From contig JARHVA010006306.1 of the NCBI GenBank assembly GCA_037957365.1, forward strand, positions 819,001 through 883,000: 64,000 nucleotides of DNA, in the 5' to 3' direction. The notes below the pieces were generated by a model, which saw only the letters and a program-made list of their open reading frames with translations, was not told the DNA's origin and made no database searches. This DNA is from Torreya grandis (lineage: Eukaryota > Streptophyta > Pinopsida > Cupressales > Taxaceae). How positions within the stretch are numbered: the stretch's first letter is position 1; each line of letters opens with the position of its first letter. The position numbers and the translations under genes are program-made. Positions 35,691-46,559 of this stretch are shown piece after piece.

Positions 35691-36431
35691 TTGGACCATT
35701 TAGCATCTCATATTTCTTGATTGAGTTGAGATACTCCAAAATTCTAAAAATAGTAGAAAATAATTTAGAAAAACCAAAGACATTGACCACTTCTTTGCCT
35801 TAAGGATTTTGGGAACCCTTACCAAGTCACATGAAAATCACATGTCACTTAGTTTACCCATCCTTTTTGGCCTTATCCTATTCACTTACCATTTTTTAAG
35901 CCCATTCCTATTCTTTTATCACTTCATCATGTTTGTTTTACATAAGTTATCGTTTTCTTCTCATTTCTTGAGAGAACTACATTTGGAATAAAATTTTGTA
36001 TAGATATTACATCCATATTACTATGTAGGTAGCATCCAACTACCTAGTACATATGGAGATAGCTCAACCACCCCTTCTTTTTATTCTATTCCCCCATATT
36101 GTTTTTCTATTAAGTTGTCACCTATTTTCTAGGGTCAATGTTCATTGCATTATTTGTACTAACATTAGGACTAGATATTATTTGTTTCTTTGTATGTTTC
36201 TTTATTTGTTGTTTATGTGCCTATTTGTTTACTTTTATCATTTTTTCCTTGATTCATTATATGTGAATTAATTGGGTGATTCCTTGTGAATCTATACTTT
36301 AATCCATCCACATTCATATATCTATATTGCCACCATGGTTTTTATCATTAGTGTAGTGTTTTACTCTTGTATATTGGATCCTAAGAGTCAGTCTTTATGC
36401 ATCTTTCAACCCAATCCTCATGGTGTTCTAT

Positions 36432-36447
36432 CATGATGCCTATCATA
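36432..36447. other. Hairpin CATGAT-GCCT-ATCATa
   Basis: A six-base stem with a four-base loop and one end mismatch. It matches the perfect hairpins in D (45221-45236) and F (55354-55369, 55391-55406) in stem but not in loop. Confidence 0.6.
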
Positions 36448-36692
36448 TAATTATACAAAAAAAAATCAACTTTAGGATGTCTACTCAACAATCATGGAAT
36501 CAACATCTCCTTGACACTAACATTAACAACATCCAAATCATATCCCAATAGAGCAATTTACCATGAAAAAAATTTAACCTTTGTTAGTTTAAATGAAAAT
36601 TTCCCTATGAGTAGGTTAATCCAATTCATCATTACTCTCTATTTAATGTTATCATCATCATCAACCAATTAATCATGTTTTTCATAATCAGG

Positions 36693-36950
36693 GTCTAATG
36701 ATTATAATTGCCTATGGGTAAATAATTGCACACCATCCCACCAACATTTATCAATGATTATAGCTACATATGGGTAAATCACTATACATTATACCATGTG
36801 AATTTATCAATTATTATAAATACCTATGGGTAAATTATTATGTACTATCCCACCTACATTTTTTAATGATTATAACTGCCTTGGGGAAAATCATTATGTT
36901 ATCATACCACATTTTCACTATCAAGGTATAATGTTTATAACCACCTTTGG
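36693..36950. repeat. 56-bp tandem repeat, four to five copies
   Basis: ATTATA of the unit starts at 36701, 36757, 36813 and 36869, exactly 56 bp apart. A fifth worn copy follows at about 36934. Units contain CCTATGGGTAAAT and CATCCCACC. Confidence 0.9.
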
Positions 36951-37107
36951 CCAAACCCATGTGCACCATCCCACTTGAATTCTAAATTATTTTGACTAAT
37001 TTTTCAAAATTATTATGTTCTCACCCCATCATTTCATGTATCTGGTCCCCTTATTTCATTTGTTTATTTTGAGGGTTGTTCATTGACCTACTTGTGCCAA
37101 CCATTAA

Positions 37108-37119
37108 TTTGAGGGGGAA
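37108..37119 (+). other. Polypurine tract of element C
   Basis: TTTGAGGGGGAA, three bases before the LTR start TGTAG. A purine run here primes plus-strand cDNA synthesis. It fixes the orientation of C. Confidence 0.75.
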
Positions 37120-37122
37120 TAA

Positions 37123-38362
37123 TGTAGTTCATCCATTACCATTGAATTTTTAGGCATACATGAAATTTCTAATTCTTTGAGAAGACATTATTATGCCTAT
37201 ATATTGAAATACCTTCCCAAATAGGGGCAACATATAGACACCTAAAACTGATCACCAATAACCTCCAACTAGACTTTAGACCAATTTCTATCAAATATCA
37301 TAATTTGGCCTAAAAATACTAAAATGCATTAAATGGTTTGAATTTTTCATATAAAAGTTCCTATTTTGGCCAGAGTATCACTAAATGGGCAAATGCAATT
37401 TATGAGATAGCTAACATTGATTACATTATTTCAAGTCAAAATGACATTTTTACATCTAAGAGCTCTAGATTGCTCTTTTATACCAATTTTATTGCATGTG
37501 AAATGTGCCTTTATTATTTTGTGCTAGAAACATCCTAAATGGGATAATGAATTAAAAACATATAACATCACATCCTAATTCTGATCTAGTTAAATTTTGA
37601 GCCAGTAATATGACATTTTGACCAGTTTGGTTAATTTGTGCAACAATTGTCAAGATTTGCACCAAAATTAACTAATCATGCTTAAATATAATTAATTCAA
37701 ATAATGAGAATAATTAAAAAATCCATGGAACTTGTTGAATATTTATTTTTAGTAATTTATTATTTAATAACTACATCATCGAGTGACATCAATTTTTTTA
37801 AAGCCATCCCTAGGCCATAAATGTAACAAATATCTAATTAATCCCTCCCATGCCTCTTTAATGCCTTTTTATCCCAAATATTTATGAGGGAATTTATTGA
37901 TCCTATCCTCCAAAATTTAATGTATTCTTAGCCACACATCTTCATCTTTAGATGGATGGTTTAGATTCATTCTGATCAATTGTAAAAAACTATAAATACA
38001 AGGTCTCATAACCATAATTTTAAGCTTAGATAGTGTAAAGTTATAATGATTAAATGAGTTTAGAAGCCATTGAGTATAATGTTATCATGCAAAATTTTTG
38101 ACCAAAATCCATCACAAGACAAAGATGCCAAGGAGAAAAGGACAAAATAAACTCAATTGATGAAGACTCTTTGATGCACAAGCTGAGCAAGCCACTCTAC
38201 AAACCATTTGGAAGTTCTAAGGAAGGTGAAGGAAGGTTTATTTCATGTTTTATTTGTTTCTTTTATATGTATGTTTGTTACTAATATACCCTAATTTCTA
38301 AGACTAAATATGTCATGTTTATAAGTGTGTTATTTTAATTTTGATTTCACTTTAAACTAACA
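37123..38362 (+). repeat. Element C 3-prime LTR (1240 bp)
   Basis: It starts TGTAGTTC after the polypurine tract and probably ends CTAACA at 38362, giving a TGT...ACA pair like the F LTRs. It contains the TATA box at 37991. The right end is inferred from the resumption of element E coding sequence. No second copy is in the window to confirm it. Confidence 0.6.
37991..37998 (+). promoter_or_regulatory. TATA box of the element C LTR
   Basis: TATAAATA followed by CAAGG. The same TATA-ATACAAGG word is found in R1 (45737) and R2 (48080), which supports a shared LTR core promoter. Confidence 0.6.
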
Positions 38363-38730
38363 GTTGATTTAACCCACTCTCTTGAGTCAAATTCCTAGAT
38401 CACAGTAACATCCATACCTTCATGGAAAAGATTCAAACACTAGTGTAGGGTGGATGGGATGGAAATCATGGAATGTATCCATGAATGTCCAATAATTATT
38501 TCATATGGAAGATTAACATAAATTAAATAAATGGGAGTTTCTTTAATAGCTCACCCACCACCAAAGGAAGATGTATTAAGCCCATAGATTATCACTCATT
38601 ATTGTCATACTACTTTATAATAATAATAATATTTATTTTTTTCACTATTATTGGATATCCTAGGTGTTTTATAGGTTGTAATGCACATATATTTAGTGAC
38701 AAACTATTGTCTATAAAAAGCCTCTTCACC
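38363..38730 (-). pseudogene. Element E aspartic protease remnant
   Basis: The minus strand reads RLFIDNSLSLNICALQPIKH then LGYP near 38670-38730. This is the active-site strand, where the family has ID(S/T)G and E has IDNS. After a broken middle come ETPIYLIYVNLPYEIIIGHS and WIHSMISIPSTLH, the retropepsin C-terminal signature (LGRPWIH in relatives), then LFHEGMDVTVI and SREWVKST, ending at the C LTR border. Confidence 0.75.
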
Positions 38731-38899
38731 TTATGCCTAGAGATGATAACCTCTATGTACAATGAGAGACTGTGATTCAATCCTAAAGGAGAGATATTAT
38801 AATGATAAAAAATTACTTGATTATTAGTTCAAAAAGATATAATTAATTCTTAGAAGTTTTTAGGATTGATATCTTGAGGTATGCTTCACTTTTGGATAA

Positions 38900-39020
38900 C
38901 TTTGTATAAAATATTGTTATATATAAGATACATCTTGAGAAGTTATAATATAGAAATATTTCATTGTGTCTTCTCAATAAGGTCAATAATGTTGTACTTA
39001 CGTTCAACATTAGAGGATGA
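38900..39020 (-). pseudogene. Element E gag-PR linker remnant
   Basis: The minus strand reads NVERKYNIIDLIEKTQ, a stop, NISIL and LLKMYLIYNNILYKVI. This resembles the short conserved linker before the protease of Tat-type elements (Y-D-I-I ... T-A-I-S ... LL). It supports E as a gag-PR polyprotein. Confidence 0.5.
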
Positions 39021-39449
39021 TGTACTTGTAATAGTAATATTTACATGCATTATAGTAATAGTTCAACTTTTATGATGGAAAATTAATGACATTGATGTGG
39101 TTATTCATAAAATCAACATTATTGACTATGGTATTGAAAGGATGACTCACCTGATTAACACTACTAGCTTATAATTGTCTCTTGTTTTTGCTTTCCTTTT
39201 CCATGCACACGACTATGGAATAGATCTTGGTATATCCCTATTTTCTAGTTGTTATATGTTTTGTATGTTTTATTTTTAATCACTATATCTCATCTATCAA
39301 TGAGGTATTGAACATAGTGTTTTAGGTGCATAAACGTATTAGTATAATGTCCTTTGATCCTATGATATTCATAATATTCATCATATTTATATTAGTCACT
39401 TTTAGGAACAATTTCATCAAAGGGTTTAGTTTTAATCTAATTGATCATG

Positions 39450-40350
39450 TTTATGTGATCCAAATTTTAAAAAAAAATCATAAGTGTTACCCAATTGAGT
39501 TAATTTACACTTAGGTCTTCCTTTTATAAGTTGTCCACCAGGAATAGTTATGTTATTTATAGGTTGAGTGTAGGTTTGTGTTTGATTTAGAGGGTTTTGA
39601 ATTTGTTTTAAATCTATCACACCATCTCCAACATGGTTCTTGTTCTCTGCAAATAATTTTGGTTTTTACATTGGTTTATAAGAATTATTATTATATGGTT
39701 TAAATATTTTGATCACACCTCTATTAATTAATGTTATCTCTACTTGAATTTCCTTTTCAATGATTTCATCAAAATATCTTGGGCAAATGCATAATAAATG
39801 ATGTCCCAAGTTTGAATTTACATTTTTCATGAATATGCCCATAAGGTAAATGGCCATGTGAAATGACTTGCCATTACTTGCCATCTTTGTATGAAGCAAG
39901 AAAATTTTTTACCGTTGTGTTGTTTGGTATTGGGTAAATACAAAGTGGTCAAATATTTTTTGATTTTATAATAAAAGTGGTGAAAAAGTTTATTAGATAA
40001 GTATTCAAAGGTAAAAAGGATCCTTTTGGAAGGCATGAAAACCATTCAAGCTTTTTACCCTCGAGACTTTGTGGTAATAAACACAACATATATTGATTGT
40101 TATAATCAACATCTATACATGCATGATATAATATGATTAAGTGTTCTTTGAGATCTTCTTACCTTTATATATATTGAATGTTGGGAGTTAAAAATATTTT
40201 GGAAAAGTTGTGGTCATTGTACTTAAATTGTAAGGATATGAACAAACTTCCTTAAATTTTAACTATTTTTTCTTAGAATAAACACCATATTATAAGCCTT
40301 GAAATCTATCCTTTATCTTTTGGAACTCTTGTATAATATATGGGGTTTAT
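39450..40350 (-). pseudogene. Element E gag core
   Basis: The minus strand reads, in several frames, FPKYF-LPTFNIYKGK, KSLNGFHAFQKDPFYL, then YLPNTKQHNGKKFSCFIQRW with QVMASHFTWPFT (39827-40045), then a frameshift to SNLGHHLLCICPRYFDEIIE with EIQVEITLINRGVIKIFKPY (39666-39899). The NTKQ-x-x-x-x-F-x-x-F-x-x-RW motif and the later EKEI-V--LI--G-IK-FKP are strong gag-core hallmarks. A plain frameshift at about 39830-39900 inactivates it. Confidence 0.8.
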
Positions 40351-40359
40351 TGTTTCATT

Positions 40360-41450
40360 TAATGTGTTGAATTATAGAAGTTGAAGGGTTGACTAATAAA
40401 TTGGTTTGTGTTTTTTGGAAATTGATTAGGTGGTTGGTTAAAATTATTTGGAGGTTAGTTTCTAAAGTTAACATTTTAAGAATTTGAAAAAGGATTGAAA
40501 TTAGGGTTATAACCAAGGTTCATTGGGTTTAGAATAGCATTAAAACTAAGGTTATACATATTTGGATTAGTATTAGAACCAAGTTTTATTTTATTTAGAT
40601 TAGAGTTGAAATCAAATTTTGGATTATTTGAAAAGTTTATGTTTGAATTTGGTTTATGTTAAAGTTTGAGTTTGTTATTGGAGGATTTTTGTTGAATTTC
40701 ATGTGGTTGGGTTATTATTGTGACCAAATTTATATTGTTTAAATAATTTTTGATTGAATCATTGTGGATGCATATTATAGTTTAGGTTAGATGGATTAGA
40801 GCCTAGGTTTAAGTTATAATTATCTTGGTTTAGTTGAGGTTGATTTTGGTTTGGGTTGTATTGATTTTGGTTAAGGTTGTAGTTATTATTTATGTTTGAA
40901 TTATTGGGGTTTAGGTTTGCATTAAATTTGAGATTGTTCAAATTAGTTGGGTTTTGGTTTAAATATGTGTTAGGATTTGGGTTGGAGTTAAATGAAGGGT
41001 TTATATTAGAGTTAACATGAGTTAGATTTGGATTGGGATTTATATTTGGTAGATCCAATCCAAGAGTATTGTAATGAGAAAATTGATTTGCTAAACCATT
41101 ATTTATATTAGGATTGTTGATCATAAATGAATTAATGTTCAAAATAGGATTAGATGGTGAATTAGTATTCAAGATATGATTTTGATTTTGATTAGTAACT
41201 ATATTTGAGCCTTAAATACTCTAAATGGGGTTGATTTATGAATTTGAATGAGTATTAAAACTTAGATTGATTTGACCATGACCTTGAAAACTTGGATGTA
41301 CATTCAAATTCAACATAATCAAATTTGGATTATTAATTTTGAATTAGATTGGATTCCCATATTCAATTTTGGATTGACTTTATGATTTATAAATTTGAAT
41401 AAAGATTCAAGTTTTGATTGGCTGGGTTAATGGTTGGTGAGTTTTAAGGC
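40360..41450 (-). pseudogene. Asn/Pro-rich N-terminal region of element E gag
   Basis: An open frame of 137 codons (40759-41172) plus neighbouring frames down to 40370 encode almost only Asn, Pro, Leu, Gln, Tyr, Phe and Ser, for example NINPSFNSNPNPNTYLNQNP and NNNYNLNQNQYNPNQNQPQL. The tract runs for about 270-350 codons before the gag core. The plus strand is accordingly almost without C. Glutamine/asparagine-rich stretches occur in Gag proteins, but this one is extreme. Confidence 0.65.
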
Positions 41451-41474
41451 ATGTTTAAACTCAAATTGGTTGGA

Positions 41475-42070
41475 TAAAGATGTAAAGGTAAATTAGGATT
41501 TGTATTCATAAGTTTATGATATTATACCTATAACTAAGTCTAATTATGAAATTCAATGTTACACTAATTATGATGACCTGAATAGATATTTTCCAAAATA
41601 ATTTTTGTTAATTACTTAGCATCTACATGGTTATTAATTCTACAGTCAATAATGAGACATTTTCATTCATGGATGGATTTTATAACTATAACCAAATCAA
41701 AATCAACCCAAAAGATCAAGAAAATGAAACATTTACTACCCCATAGGTAACCATTTAATATATTGTCATTTATTTTATACTAAAAAATGCAAGATTAACA
41801 TATTAAATGAAAATGACACTCCTTATGATTTCATTTGAAAAACTATCAAGGATTATGTTCATGGTTAACTAGAAAAATCCAAACATTTCCAAGATCATGT
41901 TGTAGATTTAAGATAAATATTTGAATGTTTTTAAAAATTAAATGTTCAATTAGATCTTTATAAAATTTTATTTGAGGTATCTTCTCAAAAAAAATTGGGA
42001 TACATTATATCTCAGTGAGGAATCGATATTGATCCAAAAAATGCAAAATATATTGTTGATATGCCAACAC
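41475..42070 (+). pseudogene. Element D reverse transcriptase remnant
   Basis: Pieces read DIIPITKSNYEIQCYTNYDD and LNRYFPK. Then come INSTVNNETFSFMDGFYNYN, QIKINPKDQENETFTTP, a stop where the family has Trp, and VT. After that YFILKNARLTY and further fragments lead to a frame change and SKKLGYIIS-like text. MDGF keeps its Asp. The YVDD region is not readable with confidence. Confidence 0.7.
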
Positions 42071-42229
42071 TAACTAATGTAAAATATTTATGATTTTATA
42101 AGGAAAACTTTATGTAATTTCACATTTCATTGCTCAATTGGATAATAAAATAGTGCATCTCACATATTTTATATGAAAGGACACTAAATTTATATGGGAT
42201 GATTTTTTTATAATATTTTGATAAAATCA

Positions 42230-42620
42230 AGGAATATTTAGTAAATATACCAGTGTTCATGCCTTCAATACCAAATATACCATTAATCTATATCTAAAAA
42301 AATAATGAGGCCTTAGGGGCTCTATACAATATGATGGTGATCACAAAGAGCATACAATTTAATATATAAGTTATCAATTGGTTGATTATGAATTCAAATA
42401 TACTCTAGTATAAAAATTATCTCTATAATTGGTATTTTCTACAAAAATTTGAAACAATATCTGTTTATTACTGATTATAATTAAAGGAGGTTCCTTAAAG
42501 TTTATCATTAAAAACCCCACATAATGGGTTGAATAGATAAAGGGGTGATACAAATTTTAAAAAAAATTGATCTCAAGTTTATATATAAAAAATTAGTAAA
42601 AGGCCAAGTTATAGTTGATT
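42230..42620 (+). pseudogene. Element D RNase H remnant
   Basis: Fragments match the canonical domain: EALGALYNMMVI, KEHTI-YIS, QLVDYEFKYTLV, LVFSTK, then DLKFIYKKLVKGQVIVD at the end, equivalent to the C-terminal K-x-x-KGQ-x-AD block. Stops and frame changes are frequent. Confidence 0.6.
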
Positions 42621-42689
42621 AACTAGACATAGCTCCAGTACTATATACTTTCCTCATTATCAAAGCTTTCTGTGATGAGCTAACCACAT

Positions 42690-43090
42690 ATGGCATATCC
42701 CATAATCTATGGATGATGTTATTCGATGGATCCAACTGTATGACATGTGTATGTATCATATTTTGAACCCTCAAGGGTGAATATATGCCATTTCATTATA
42801 TATTATCCTTCTCTTACGCCAAAAATATATTAGAATATAAACCCTTAATATTCAAATTATTCGTAGCCTAAAATATCCATATCAAGGATATTCATGTCTT
42901 TGGTGATTATAAATTGGTTTTTAATCAATCTACCAATAATTACCAAATGAAATAATAGCATTTAATTTTATATAAATAAATGGTGGATATATTGAAAAAA
43001 ACATTTGACAATTTTTCTATTGATAGTATACCACGTAAGGATAACCATCATATAGATGTCATTCCTAGTGTGACATCCTTAATGCCTTTT
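42690..43090 (+). pseudogene. Element D second RNase H-like domain
   Basis: The frame reads LWMMLFDGSN, then LKGEYMPFHYILSFSYAKNI with LEYKPLIFKLFVA, then NIHIKDIHVFGDYKLVFNQS, then DSIPRKDNHHIDVIPSV. FDGS, EYK and FGD match the archaeal-type RNase H motifs, and the two Asp are kept. As in C, it lies between the canonical RNase H and integrase. Confidence 0.75.
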
Positions 43091-43099
43091 TATATCAAT

Positions 43100-44360
43100 A
43101 ATGATTGTATAAATTTTATAATACAATAGTTATGAAAACCTTACATTTCATTAAAAAAATGGATGCTTTAGGATTTCTCACTGTTACACACAACTCTAAA
43201 AATATAGAATGGTAAAAAAACATTTATAATTTCCTATATCACACCTACATATGATATCAATTCACACATAATGACAAACATAAACTAAAAAAAGAGACAC
43301 ATCATTATGTTATTATTGGGAATGACTTATTTAAATGAAGTTTGGATGGATAATTACCTAATTCCTAAATGAAGATGAAACATAAACTACACTTCTAGAA
43401 ATTCATTATAGTGGGTGTGGGGGGAACTTGAACAACAAGTCCATGTCACAAAAACTACTATGACAGGATTATTATTAGTATATAATGGAACATGAAAGTA
43501 TCAAAAAATTCTATATTATGTTTAAAATTATATAAATATAACAATTTAAATCATGATTCATCTCATGAATTACAACCAATTGTATCACCATGACATTCTT
43601 CTTTCTGAGGATTTGATTTAACTAGAAAAATAAATCCAATATCTTAAGGTGGACACACATTCATAATAATAGTTGCATAATATTTCACTAAATGGGTGGA
43701 AGTTATTTCACTTGAGTTTAGCATATGGGAAGACATATTTATGTTATTAATAACCAATATTATCTCCCATTTTGGTACACTTTCAACCATAATTATCGAT
43801 AATGGATCATCATTTAAAAAAAATAGTGAAATGCTTTTATAGCAAACAAAAAATCAAACACACTTTTTATACACCTTATTATCCATAGGGTAATGGTCAA
43901 ACATAAGTGAAAAAAAAAACATTTTCAAAATACATGGAAAAATAGTTGAATGATATAGTATAGATTGACATCAATAGATGTTGTATGTCTTATGGCATAC
44001 CACACTAGTTTTTATACACCTACTTAAGCCACACATTTTTAATTGGTTTATGGTACTGATGTAGTTATACCAATTAAACTTGAAATACCAACATTACATG
44101 TTTATCTTAGAGATATTTTAATATATAATGACTATTAGAAAAAATGATTACATCAATTGGAATAATTGAGTGTAAAATGCACACACACTATTAAACATTT
44201 ACAAGTCTATCAAGATCACATCAAACAAAAATATAATAAAAATTTTGGCCATGTGAATTTTATGTGGGTTACTTGGTAATAAAATAAAATCAAATAATAT
44301 TAGTGCAAAAAAATGACTAAAATAAAATTTCAAACCCAACTAGATGGTCCCATTCATAGT
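43100..44360 (+). pseudogene. Element D integrase remnant
   Basis: The zinc-binding side is poor. The core reads GFDLTRKINPIS, GGHTFIIIVA, a stop where the first catalytic Asp should be, and YFTKWVEVISLEFSI. Then comes LLITNIISHFGTLSTIIIDN with GSSFKK, where the second Asp is kept, and GWSNIS-like text at the Glu helix with the Glu uncertain. The tail around 44050-44340 is heavily broken. Confidence 0.75.
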
Positions 44361-45600
44361 TATAGAAAAATTGGGACAAAGTGTATAGCACTTGGCTGCA
44401 CTTGAAGGAAAATCTCTCAATAACATAATGAACATCATGAATTTTCATAATATTATACTTAAGAAAATTAAATATTTCAAAAATTCAAAAAAATAAAAAT
44501 ATTCAAAAAAATACAAAAACATTCAAATAAAATCTAAAACACAAAAGTATTCAACATTGACATTTTTAATAGCTCTTTGACATCTATGTTTTTAACTTTG
44601 TGTTAGTAGATAGCATGTAATCTATATAAACATATGTTTCAAACATATTTGAGTGTGATATAGGTATATACCAGACACATGATACATGTACATATATATG
44701 TTGGACCCTTCCTCTTCTCACATGGTATACAAAGATGGGGGCATCTACTTCCTTAATAATGGTTTATACACATTATCTTATTTTATGAACACCTTTACAT
44801 TATCAGGTTAAACCTATATAATAATTCTCATATGTTTCTATAATCATTCTTAAATCTTCCATAGTATATTTGATATGCTATGATTACATGACATTTTTTC
44901 TAACACATATATGTAGGGACTTTTATGATATGTTTATTCAGGTTGCTTATACTTCATTTATTCATATTATCACTTCCTTGAGTGTCTTATTCCTTATTTA
45001 TGTCATATTGTTTATGGAACATTTGATAATGTTCTTTGATTAGTATCACCATATGTTTATTTTTATTTTTACATTTGAATATGTCATTCCTTTGAGTGTC
45101 CAACATTTTAATATGCCCCTTGTTCTTAGTCTCTTTAGATCTCTTTTGTGTGAAATTAAGTGTTCTTGTGTATGTGCTTGATTATTTTTTGAGATTATAT
45201 TATTACCTTATAGACATTACCATGATAAATATCATGCATATTATGGATTTTTATGATCATAGAATGTGAGATTCTTTAATATATTTGTATACACTATTTT
45301 TAAATTATATCATTTAATGATGATTTATCTCTTATAGGAACTTATTGAGTTTTGATCTCACTGAGTACACTCCTTAAAAGTGTGCACTACTAAAGATATG
45401 GCTACACCATTGGTGCTTCACAATATTCTTGGCCAACTTTGACATTACCTAAATCCATTACAAATCCTAGCTATACAACTTCCTAAATAATCCAAATCCC
45501 ATTTACAAATGTTCCTAGGTATTTATCCTTTCAAATAGTTCATAAGTAAGCAGACACCATTTTACTACTAATTCATCCATAATAATCTTGTTATAAAATT
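44361..45600 (+). other. Element D 3-prime non-coding tract
   Basis: AT-rich, without coding motifs. It contains AAAGATGGGGGCATC at 44731, a possible polypurine tract or 3-prime box also found in F at about 54704 and 54764. The hairpin CATGAT-AAAT-ATCATG lies at 45221-45236. General resemblance to 54430-55410 of element F suggests a shared 3-prime tract. Confidence 0.5.
45221..45236. other. Perfect hairpin CATGAT-AAAT-ATCATG
   Basis: Six-base perfect stem and four-base loop. The stem, but not the loop, is shared with copies in C and F. Confidence 0.75.
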
Positions 45601-45736
45601 TTAAGAACACATTATAGAACTATGTTAGCCTAGTTGGTATAGTTTAAGGGCTAATGGTAACTATTTATATAAAACTAGATCATGTTCTCCAACCTAGCCA
45701 TCTAAATTTTTAGAAGGGTTAAAGCATATCCATTAT

Positions 45737-45744
45737 TATAAATA
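45737..45744 (+). promoter_or_regulatory. TATA box of R1
   Basis: TATAAATA followed by CAAGG, matching R2 at 48080 and C at 37991. Confidence 0.6.
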
Positions 45745-46011
45745 CAAGGATCATTTCAATCCAAGAAAGGGAAACATCAATTTTCACATCATTATAGTTC
45801 ATAATTATACTAAATATACATTTGAAGGATCCATTGCTTAAGGTTTTCCTTGGAGAGAAGATAACTTATCTTGTGGTAATTCTTGGATGCAAAGTATGCA
45901 TATTTTAGCCTAGATTTGATTTATATAGTGTGATACTTAAAAATTCAAAACAATCTCTTCCAAATCAACATTGGCAAATGGAAAGATTGAGAATAGATAG
46001 GTTCGACCAAG

Positions 46012-46020
46012 GTAAGTATT
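46012..46020 (+). promoter_or_regulatory. Candidate 5-prime splice site in R1 leader
   Basis: CCAAG|GTAAGTATT fits the plant donor consensus (AG|GTAAGT) and lies about 275 bp after the TATA box. The equivalent position in R2 has the same word. Confidence 0.5.
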
Positions 46021-46559
46021 CCTTATTATTTCTAATTCATTTGATAGATAGATATTATATAATTAATATATGTTGAATATATAACTCCTTGTTTAGCTTA
46101 ATTCTATGCTTACACTTAGTGTAGATATAGGGTTTTATTTTAATTCCATTTTCCACTTTAGGTGATCTAGGCCCCTATTTTCCTACCATGATGCCAAGAT
46201 TATTTGTTTGTCTCTAACTATCCACCTTTATGATAAAATCTTTAGTGGGTATTAGATTAGTTTTATTTTATGTACTTAGGCCTAACTTGGGTTATTTCAT
46301 AGTGTCATTTTCCTAAAGGCTTTGGAACCCTTTCCTTTGATTTTGTGTGGTGGTATATCCCTTGGTTAGGTTAATTGATCCAATTTGGTCATGCTCTTAA
46401 TATAAATAAAATTACAATGGATTTCAGTTGATTATATTATCTGATCTTATAATTACTAAGTTACATAATTGGTAGATCTATCTTAATTTGTTATATACAT
46501 TAAAATGAACTCAAAATGAACATAAACCTCGATTTTTTAATTTTTAATTTATAAGCAAA

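Larger units (their letters stand above)
34791..37107 (+). other. Element C 3-prime non-coding tract
   Basis: 2.3 kb between integrase and the polypurine tract, with no coding motif. It holds three tandem repeats (35141-35260, 35478-35690, 36693-36950) and a CATGAT-N4-ATCAT hairpin at 36432-36447. Long 3-prime untranslated regions with internal repeats are common in Tat-group elements. Confidence 0.6.
31800..38362 (+). mobile_element. Element C: 3-prime half of a Tat-like Ty3/gypsy element
   Basis: Plus-strand order: RT, RNase H, a second RNase H-like domain, IN, a 2.3-kb non-coding tract with three tandem repeats, a polypurine tract, and a 3-prime LTR of 1240 bp. No 5-prime LTR, gag or PR is seen. 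The LTR ends exactly where the PR frame of element E is interrupted, so C inserted into E, or they share a break. Confidence 0.7.
38363..41450 (-). mobile_element. Element E: gag-PR fragment
   Basis: Minus-strand remnant with gag (39450-41450), a gag-PR linker (38900-39020) and PR (38363-38730). It is cut by the C LTR on the PR side and meets element D pol head-to-head on the gag side. No LTR is assigned. Confidence 0.65.
41470..45600 (+). mobile_element. Element D: pol of a Tat-like Ty3/gypsy element
   Basis: Plus-strand RT, RNase H, second RNase H-like domain and IN, followed by an AT-rich 3-prime tract. No gag or PR is seen upstream; instead the oppositely oriented gag of E abuts. Its domain order is the same as in element C. 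R1 (45.6-47.35 kb) may be its 3-prime LTR. Confidence 0.65.

Noticed and set aside
40380..41200. Interstitial telomere-like GT-rich stretch (words like GGGTTTAGG)
   Set aside because: No regular 7-bp TTTAGGG tandem; the strand bias is explained by the Asn/Pro-rich gag frame on the minus strand.
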